A program made the translations under genes and the position numbers. Below are positions 39,844 through 44,593 of a stretch of DNA of 44,593 nucleotides, piece by piece. Under the pieces are notes generated by a model, which saw only the letters and a list, made by a program, of their open reading frames with translations, had not been told where the DNA came from and ran no database searches. The stretch is from a virus: the IMG/VR virus record IMGVR_UViG_3300050821_002307, positions 1-44,593 of that record. One strand, given 5' to 3'. Every line of letters starts with the position of its first letter. The first letter of the stretch is position 1.

Positions 39844-40026
39844 TTATTCGCAGCATTTCACAACCCGTTCGTCCCACGCGGTGCGTTCCTCAAGCGGAAC
39901 GCTGATAACGCGGTGCGTGTTGTTCCTGACGTCGAACACGAGGCCGCAGCCCAAACAACCATTGCCCGGGCGTATCTTCGCGGTATAAGCGGGGTGCTTC
40001 GGGCATTCAATCGTGATCGTAATCAT
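39844..40026 (-). CDS. Small zinc-ribbon protein
   Basis: 60 residues from ATG 40026, overlapping the stop of the upstream gene (ATGA). I-E-C-P-K-H-P-A-Y-T-A-K-I-R-P, C-L-G-C-G and R-N-N are typical of small phage zinc-binding proteins. Two further Cys lie near the end (K-C-C-E). Function unknown. Confidence 0.6.
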   Translation of the reverse strand: MITITIECPKHPAYTAKIRPGNGCLGCGLVFDVRNNTHRVISVPLEERTAWDERVVKCCE

Positions 40027-40115
40027 ACGAAGAACCGCAGCACAAAACACGTGGCCAGCGCAACGGTCACGAGACGCCAGGCCCACGCGGGGTAACACAG
40101 TCGACAGTCGTTCAT
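40023..40115 (-). CDS. Membrane microprotein (30 aa)
   Basis: ATG 40115 overlaps the upstream stop and its own stop overlaps ATG 40026. A short N-terminus with C-R-L-C is followed by one hydrophobic helix (L-V-T-V-A-L-A-T-C-F-V-L). Double ATGA coupling supports it. Confidence 0.5.
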   Translation of the reverse strand: MNDCRLCYPAWAWRLVTVALATCFVLRFFV

Positions 40116-40315
40116 GTGTGCTGCCCGCCCGTGAGCGCTACGCACATCGGCACCACGATCCGGCCGGCGCCGTCGGGTTTCTGGAATCCCGTCTGAAACT
40201 GTGCGCGTTCGCATTCATCGAGCGTTTTATACGGGCCGCTCATCTCGGTGCGGTTGATTTCCTCGCCCGTGAATATGTTTAACGTTATCGCCATTAGAAA
40301 TAACACAGTGGTCAT
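40112..40315 (-). CDS. Small protein with N-terminal hydrophobic segment
   Basis: 67 residues from ATG 40315, coupled to the gene before (ATGA). Residues 2-14 are hydrophobic (T-V-L-F-L-M-A-I-T-L-N-I-F); then S-G-P-Y-K-T-L-D-E-C-E-R-A and P-M-C-V form a small soluble part with two Cys. This resembles exported or membrane-anchored small phage proteins of unknown role. Confidence 0.6.
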   Translation of the reverse strand: MTTVLFLMAITLNIFTGEEINRTEMSGPYKTLDECERAQFQTGFQKPDGAGRIVVPMCVALTGGQHT

Positions 40316-40506
40316 GGGGCTATCCGTTGTTGGTAGAGTTGATGTTCTCGCAGTCGGCTGAGCGGAATATACCGCCCGAGGTGCCATAGGCAGATGCGGC
40401 AGGTTATAGCGTCGGCGTCCTCGCTCGTGAGGGCGTCCGAACCGCATACCGCGGAGCGGAAACGGTTATCGATATCTCGGGCATGTACTTTTCGTAGCTG
40501 CGGCAC
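40312..40506 (-). CDS. Small zinc-binding protein, possibly leaderless
   Basis: 64 residues from GTG 40506. A-V-C-G-S-D-A-L and I-T-C-R-I-C-L-W-H-L contain a possible zinc site. No ribosome site; the -10 box TATTGT ends 6 nt before the GTG. Stop overlaps ATG 40315. Confidence 0.5.
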   Translation of the reverse strand: MPQLRKVHARDIDNRFRSAVCGSDALTSEDADAITCRICLWHLGRYIPLSRLREHQLYQQRIAP

Positions 40507-40512
40507 TGCGGG

Positions 40513-40540
40513 ACAATACCACGCCCGCCACGCGTGTCAA
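40513..40540 (-). promoter_or_regulatory. Leftward promoter candidate
   Basis: Minus strand: TTGACA (40535-40540), 16-bp spacer, TATTGT (40513-40518). The site TGACACGCGTGGCG is 12 of 14 identical to the palindrome at 39503. It overlaps the stop of the gene at 40537. Confidence 0.5.
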
Positions 40541-40671
40541 TACGCGTCGGCGTCCTCGCTCCCTTCGAGCGATCCCTCATCATGCTCCCCCCACACGTCG
40601 TATTCGTGGTACTCGGCGTCAGGGGCGCAGCGGATGGGCTGAATTTTGGTGGGGCGTTCCATGCCCGCCAT
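40537..40671 (-). CDS. Small acidic protein (44 aa)
   Basis: ATG 40671 with GGAGG 3 nt upstream; a second ATG at 40662 may be used. The C-terminal half is strongly acidic (W-G-E-H-D-E-G-S-L-E-G-S-E-D-A-D), which could mimic nucleic acid. Function unknown. Confidence 0.55.
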   Translation of the reverse strand: MAGMERPTKIQPIRCAPDAEYHEYDVWGEHDEGSLEGSEDADAY

Positions 40672-40692
40672 TATCCTCCATGCCGCGCTGCG

Positions 40693-41058
40693 TTAGGGGG
40701 TCGATTTAACTTGGTTATCGAATGCAGGTTCCGGGACCGGCGGCCCCATACTCATCGTAAGCATCGGGTCAGTCCCCCAAATGGCCTGCTTGATAAACGG
40801 TATAGTGGCTTGAAATCTCAGCCAAATTACTAGCGCGTCTTTCATTTCAGGCGGCATGTCGGCCGGTACCCCCACCTCGACCCATAATTTCTCCATTTTT
40901 TTGCGGGTCGCATAACGCAGTGACCGGCCCGTGGCGCAGCCTACGCATACGTCGCTCTTGGTGTAACGGCCGGAGTCGTGCCCTTTCGCGCACGGGACGC
41001 CCTCATAGTAGCGCGCTAGCCCGTGCGCTTGAGCGGTCGACTTAGTGATAATTTGCAT
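40693..41058 (-). CDS. Zinc-finger protein related to HNH N-terminal domains
   Basis: 121 residues, AGGA 7 nt before ATG 41058. H-G-L-A-R-Y-Y-E-G-V-P-C-A-K-G-H (Cys23, His27) and V-C-V-G-C (Cys38, Cys41) match the finger of the HNH protein at 4951. The HNH core is replaced by a helical, partly hydrophobic region (A-L-V-I-W-L-R-F-Q-A). It may be a domesticated regulator. First gene of the leftward array below the promoter at 41095. Confidence 0.6.
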   Translation of the reverse strand: MQIITKSTAQAHGLARYYEGVPCAKGHDSGRYTKSDVCVGCATGRSLRYATRKKMEKLWVEVGVPADMPPEMKDALVIWLRFQATIPFIKQAIWGTDPMLTMSMGPPVPEPAFDNQVKSTP

Positions 41059-41094
41059 GAGTGATCCTTTAACGTAGATAAGTGAAACGCGTGC

Positions 41095-41123
41095 ACTATA
41101 CTACGGTTGATTTTCAAGCGCAA
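41095..41123 (-). promoter_or_regulatory. Leftward promoter candidate
   Basis: Minus strand: -10 TATAGT (41095-41100, five of six), 17-bp spacer, -35 TTGCGC (41118-41123, three of six). It would start about 30 nt before ATG 41058. It does not carry the palindrome of the other leftward promoters. Confidence 0.45.
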
Positions 41124-41182
41124 GCGACTGCTACGCCTATACTCGTGTTTACTTCGTTTTCCTATATGTGTCCCGCGGGATC

Positions 41183-41220
41183 ATTATTGTTAACTATACC
41201 TATATATATTTAACAATATT
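41183..41220. repeat. AT-rich inverted repeat before TerS
   Basis: ATTATTGTTAA (41183-41193) and TTAACAATATT (41210-41220) form 11-bp arms with one mismatch around a TATA-rich loop. A 10-bp palindrome TCCCGCGGGA lies just before at 41171-41180. The gap 41059-41332 (274 bp) is the most AT-rich in the window. It could be an operator, an origin or a packaging site. Confidence 0.5.
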
Positions 41221-41254
41221 TTCTAAAACCGTGCATAGGTAGAAAGGAGTTAAC

Positions 41255-41287
41255 ATGAGTGCACGGGTAGCAGTCGTTTACGCCTAG
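41255..41287 (+). CDS. Leader peptide candidate (10 aa)
   Basis: A perfect AAAGGAG site lies 5 nt before ATG 41255, the best ribosome site in the region, but the frame stops after ten codons (ends V-V-Y-A). It lies 45 nt before TerS. It may be a regulatory leader or the start of a decayed gene. Confidence 0.4.
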   Translation: MSARVAVVYA

Positions 41288-41295
41288 ATATTATA

Positions 41296-41325
41296 TTGAA
41301 GTTTCAATTGCCGTTTAGGTATCCT
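41296..41325 (+). promoter_or_regulatory. Candidate late promoter for TerS
   Basis: TTGAAG (41296-41301), 18-bp spacer, TATCCT (41320-41325), each four of six. The -10 is 7 nt from the TerS ATG, which has no ribosome site, so the mRNA would be leaderless. Confidence 0.35.
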
Positions 41326-41332
41326 TAGCGTT

Positions 41333-42070
41333 ATGGACGCCCCCGTTACCACCGTGGCCGCCCCCGCGCTGCCGCCCATGCCGCCGTCGTTGACCCGACG
41401 ACAGGAGAACTACGCCCGTTGCGTGGCGGCCGGCATGTCGTATGGCGAAGCATTCCGGCAAGCGGGCTGCGTGGCTAGTACAGCCGGGTCGCGTGCCTCT
41501 CAAATCGCGGGATTTAACCGGCACCCTGACGTGCGGGCGCGTATCATCGAGCTCCGTAAATTGGCCGATCAAGAAACCGTCAGTACGATCGCCGAGCGCA
41601 TGTCGTGGCTACGGCTCATCGTGACAGCCGACCCCGAGGAGCTAACGCGTGTCGTGCGCGACCCGTGCGACCTATGTTGGCCGGACGCTGAGATTGCACG
41701 GGCGTATGCCGCGCATTTCGCCCCTACGCCGTTTGACCCCGAGAGGCCGCGCGATGCCCTGCCCGACACGACAAAACCGCGCCACGGCTGTCAGCGTTGC
41801 TTAGGCGAGGGTTCGGCACGTGTGGTGCTGACGCCGACTGAGGATTGGTCGCCAGGCGCCCGAGCGCTGTTCAAGGGGGCCAAGCAAAACGAAAAGGGCG
41901 TAATCGAGATACAGACGCACGACCAATTAGCCGCAGCCGAAATGCTCAACAAGCTGCAGTCGGCTTACGTGACGCGTTCGCTGAATCTCAACGCCAACGT
42001 GGCGGTACATGCCGCGCGGGACGCCAGCCCCGAGGACGCGTTGAAACTGTTTGACGCGTTCGGCACGTGA
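41333..42070 (+). CDS. terS: Terminase small subunit
   Basis: 245 residues. Residues 17-75 form an HTH region (T-R-R-Q-E-N-Y-A-R-C-V-A-A-G-M-S-Y-G-E-A-F, G-S-R-A-S-Q-I). A zinc ribbon follows (Cys112, Cys115, Cys153, Cys156). The end is helical (D-Q-L-A-A-A-E-M-L-N-K-L). It recognises the packaging site and loads TerL, encoded next with a GTGA overlap. No Shine-Dalgarno sequence precedes the ATG. Confidence 0.75.
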   Translation: MDAPVTTVAAPALPPMPPSLTRRQENYARCVAAGMSYGEAFRQAGCVASTAGSRASQIAGFNRHPDVRARIIELRKLADQETVSTIAERMSWLRLIVTADPEELTRVVRDPCDLCWPDAEIARAYAAHFAPTPFDPERPRDALPDTTKPRHGCQRCLGEGSARVVLTPTEDWSPGARALFKGAKQNEKGVIEIQTHDQLAAAEMLNKLQSAYVTRSLNLNANVAVHAARDASPEDALKLFDAFGT

Positions 42071-43938
42071 GCGTTCAAGAGCACGTTACGCCTGTTAGCG
42101 TGCCCTCAAGCGAACAAATCGCTGACCGGGCATACGCGGCCATGCATCGCGCGCCCGCGGCTCGCACGGATTTTGAGTTGATATTGGCCACGTCCGTACT
42201 TGAACGCAACGCACTGACCGGCCCGTGGGATCGTGACCGATTCGCGGCAGCCCACGCCTACGCGGCCCGTCGGCTCGAACTGCGCGACGTGTACGGCGCG
42301 CAAGCCGCAGCGATGCAGGCACGTGAGGATTGTCTCGCATGGCTACGGCGCGACGAGCCCACGCTCAAATCGCACGATCGTATTGCATGGGTCAAACGGT
42401 ACTACGCGCGCGACGCGACCACGCTAGCCAATTTCATCAACGACTGGGGTTACACCATTGATCCGCGGTTGGTCGACGAGGGCCGTAACCCCGTCATGGC
42501 GTTCGCGTTATGGCCGCGCCAACGCGAAATGATTACATGGCTCATGGCGTGCTTGACGGACCGCAAGCCCGGCGTGGTCGTGAAATCGCGCGACGTGGGC
42601 GCCTCATGGGTCACGATGGCGTTGCTATGCGCGCTGTGTATATTTCGTAATGGATTTGCGGCTGGCGTCGGCTCGGCGGTCGAAATCAAGATTGACCGTA
42701 GCGGCGACCCCGATACGCTGTTCTACAAAATCCGTTCGTTCCTGGAACACTTGCCGGCCGAGTTCAATGGCGGGTTTAATATCGATCAATGCAGCGCTGA
42801 CAAACGCGTCAGTTTCCCGCTGACCGGTTCGAGTATCACGGGCGAGGCCGGCGACCAAGCAGGACGCGGCGGCCGTAAGACCATGTTCGTTGTCGACGAG
42901 TCGGCGCATTTCGAGCACCCCAAGGTTATTGACAAAAACTTGAGCCGTAATACGAATTGCCGTATCGACCTATCCAGCGTAAACGGCATGAATAATTCGT
43001 TCTACATCCGCGCCCATAACCCGGCTATCCGCCGGTTTGATTTCACGACACGGGACGATCCGCGCATCACGCCCGAGCTATTAGCCAAGATGGAAGCGGA
43101 AATGGACCCGGTCACGTTCGCGCAGGAAGTCATGTGCGACTGGCGCGCGTCGCTTGAGGGCGGCATTATCCCGCACGAATGGGCCGAGGCATGTATCGAT
43201 ATCGACAAATTCCTCGGTATCGAAATGACCGGCGCGCAACGTGGGGCGCTTGATATCGCGGACCGCGGCAACGACCTATGCGCGTTCGCGGGGCTGAAAG
43301 GCCGGCGCGTTAACCACCTATCGCAATGGTCGGGCAAAAATTCGGACACGGGCTACAGCGTGCAACGGGCTATGCGTATCGCGGAAGAGCTAGGCATGCG
43401 TGAATTCGACTACGACGCGGACGGCATGGGTGGCGCTGCGGTGCATAGCGACGCGCGGCTCATCAACGAAGCGCGCAGTGAGATACAGGCCACGAAGAAA
43501 ACGCCGACCGAGTATTTCGCAGCCGGCACGATCGGCACGCGTCCGTATCGCGGCTCCGAGGCCGTAGTGCGCCCCGAGGCCATTGTGCCCGGCACGAAGC
43601 GTAAGGCCAAGGACATGTTCGCTAATCGTAAGGCTCAAGCGTGGTATGAGGGGCGATTGGCCTGTTATAACTCGTGGCAAGCGAAACGTGGCAAACCGTA
43701 CGACGCTGAGCGGCTGTTGTGTATCCCGGGCGACTTGCCGTTGCGTGATTTGCTCGTCTCGCAGCTATCGCAGGCCACGGCCAAGGAAACGCTGACGGGC
43801 AAATTACAGGTAGACAAAAACCCTGACGATGTGAGCTCACCCGATTTGGCTGACGCCGTGTTGATTGCCCTGGCGCCGCGCAAAATGAATATGTCCAACA
43901 TGGGGGCGTTGCTTGCCATGGTCGGCGGCGCGCAGTAG
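42067..43938 (+). CDS. terL: Terminase large subunit
   Basis: 623 residues from GTG 42067. ATPase: V-V-V-K-S-R-D-V-G-A-S-W (Walker A-like, 170-181), M-F-V-V-D-E-S-A-H-F (Walker B, Asp277, Glu278). RNase H-like nuclease: A-L-D-I-A-D (Asp396, Asp399), F-D-Y-D-A-D-G (449-451), S-P-D-L-A-D-A (593-596). It cuts concatemers and drives DNA into the procapsid. Start of the late operon; head genes continue across the window ends. Confidence 0.9.
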   Translation: MSVQEHVTPVSVPSSEQIADRAYAAMHRAPAARTDFELILATSVLERNALTGPWDRDRFAAAHAYAARRLELRDVYGAQAAAMQAREDCLAWLRRDEPTLKSHDRIAWVKRYYARDATTLANFINDWGYTIDPRLVDEGRNPVMAFALWPRQREMITWLMACLTDRKPGVVVKSRDVGASWVTMALLCALCIFRNGFAAGVGSAVEIKIDRSGDPDTLFYKIRSFLEHLPAEFNGGFNIDQCSADKRVSFPLTGSSITGEAGDQAGRGGRKTMFVVDESAHFEHPKVIDKNLSRNTNCRIDLSSVNGMNNSFYIRAHNPAIRRFDFTTRDDPRITPELLAKMEAEMDPVTFAQEVMCDWRASLEGGIIPHEWAEACIDIDKFLGIEMTGAQRGALDIADRGNDLCAFAGLKGRRVNHLSQWSGKNSDTGYSVQRAMRIAEELGMREFDYDADGMGGAAVHSDARLINEARSEIQATKKTPTEYFAAGTIGTRPYRGSEAVVRPEAIVPGTKRKAKDMFANRKAQAWYEGRLACYNSWQAKRGKPYDAERLLCIPGDLPLRDLLVSQLSQATAKETLTGKLQVDKNPDDVSSPDLADAVLIALAPRKMNMSNMGALLAMVGGAQ

Positions 43939-43948
43939 ACTCCCCGCC

Positions 43949-44257
43949 ATGGCCGTCAGTCTCAAATATGTTTCATCGCCCGTCGCTGTCACGTTGCAAT
44001 CGTTCTACAGCGCGGCCTCATCCGGATTCGCCACGTACGCGGGCAAACCAGACGGGACGCAGCCGCCAGGGGTAGGGTTTCGCCAATCCCTGTCCTTGGC
44101 GGCCGATGCGTTGAATGTCGTTGACGTCAACGCGTGCACATGGCTCGCAACCTGGATCGCAGCACGCACGGCCGACCCGCTATTGTCGCAAATCGCAATC
44201 AACGCCGTCACGTTTCCGCCGGCAAGCGCACCGCCGATCCCGGTCGTCACAGGTTGA
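43949..44257 (+). CDS. Small hypothetical protein after TerL
   Basis: 102 residues from ATG 43949. Begins M-A-V-S-L-K-Y-V-S-S-P-V-A-V and ends Pro-rich (F-P-P-A-S-A-P-P-I-P). I do not recognise it. Placed between TerL and the expected portal gene. The frame extends upstream to 43913 only as a shadow of TerL. Confidence 0.55.
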   Translation: MAVSLKYVSSPVAVTLQSFYSAASSGFATYAGKPDGTQPPGVGFRQSLSLAADALNVVDVNACTWLATWIAARTADPLLSQIAINAVTFPPASAPPIPVVTG

Positions 44258-44259
44258 AC

Positions 44260-44451
44260 ATGGCCGCATACGTCGATAAATCCACGTTGAAAAAGTTTTT
44301 CAAGGCGGCAAATCCGTTCGCGCGCAAGCCGGCGCCGCCCGCCCCGAGCGATGAGCCCGACGCTCATGCGCACAGTTTTTCGTGTCCCTGCGGATACTGC
44401 GAGGCCGAGACGCAGCGACTTACGCTGGCGCGTCTCAAGCGCCAGGGTTGA
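44260..44451 (+). CDS. Small protein with a C-P-C-G-Y-C motif
   Basis: 63 residues, ATG 2 nt after the previous stop. A basic start (K-S-T-L-K-K-F-F-K-A-A), a Pro-rich linker, and F-S-C-P-C-G-Y-C-E-A-E-T near the end, a possible single zinc site. Unknown function, just before the portal position. Confidence 0.5.
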   Translation: MAAYVDKSTLKKFFKAANPFARKPAPPAPSDEPDAHAHSFSCPCGYCEAETQRLTLARLKRQG

Positions 44452-44593
44452 AACGGGACACGGCCGCGTGATATCGTGGCGTCGGTTCCGGACATTCCCC
44501 TAAATCCGCGCGCGGCTTGAGCGTTGCGGGTTCGGGCAACTCCCCCGGTGGTGGCTCGTAACGCTCGGGCCCGCGTCAATTCATAGGAGATTC
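44452..44593 (+). other. Short region ending in a ribosome site for a gene beyond the window
   Basis: No supported gene is seen in these 142 bases; frames are short on both strands. The last bases contain TAGGAG, a good ribosome site 3 nt from the window end. The expected next gene is the portal, which is found nowhere else in the window. Confidence 0.5.

Noticed and set aside
1-44593. CRISPR array, tRNA genes, integrase or attachment site
   Set aside because: Looked for repeats with regular spacing, cloverleaf-like sequence and recombinase motifs; none seen by eye.

Overview
The window is most of the genome of a tailed dsDNA bacteriophage (Caudoviricetes) with a contractile, simple-baseplate tail (myovirus type; gene order like the Pam3/XM1-type baseplate module). 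The DNA is GC-rich and densely packed. The Rz/Rz1 spanin pair implies a Gram-negative host, probably a high-GC proteobacterium; I cannot name the genus. I see no integrase, excisionase, CI-like repressor, tRNA or CRISPR array, so a strictly lytic life style is the simplest reading. The two ends fit together around one missing piece. The right end stops just after a ribosome binding site where the portal gene should begin (after TerL), and the left end opens inside a Mu F-like head morphogenesis gene that normally follows the portal. The window is therefore a near-complete genome lacking the portal region.

Layout. (1) 1-6112, head: MuF protein, DUF2213 protease-like protein, acidic scaffold candidate, cement protein, DUF2184 major capsid protein and a second cement-like protein, interrupted by an HNH gene on the other strand. 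(2) 6128-22791, connector and tail: DUF4054 adaptor, neck/terminator proteins, DUF3383 sheath, tube, chaperone pair with a probable -1 frameshift, tape measure, baseplate hub, spike with a lectin-like tip, wedge proteins including gpJ-like, a DUF2612 protein carrying three PASTA repeats, and a tail fibre. Two small endonuclease genes sit between tail genes. (3) 22788-24447, lysis: two small membrane proteins, GH24 lysozyme, a holin candidate, and Rz with nested Rz1. (4) 24464-30997, leftward replication block: family A DNA polymerase, HNH gene, DUF2815-type ssDNA-binding protein, a possible Acb2/Tad1-like cyclic-nucleotide sponge, a Cas4/RecB-like nuclease (DUF2800) and accessory genes. (5) 31153-36770, rightward block: helicase, HNH, VRR-NUC-like nuclease, a broken cytosine methyltransferase, a TetR-like HTH protein and a primase/helicase split in two genes. 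(6) 36767-41058, leftward array of very small early-type genes joined by ATGA/GTGA overlaps, many below 60 codons. (7) 41059-41332, AT-rich control region, then TerS, TerL and two small genes.

The most interesting signals are: a Gly/Thr-rich domain present in four copies inside three unrelated virion proteins; a 20-bp promoter/operator element (TTGACR-N4-YGKCAGNTTR) repeated at five places, one of them next to the only HTH regulator; genes whose -10 box lies 6-7 nt from the start codon (possible leaderless mRNAs); three PASTA domains in a baseplate protein; seven homing-endonuclease-like or derived ORFs; and a methyltransferase gene whose conserved motifs are scattered over three frames.
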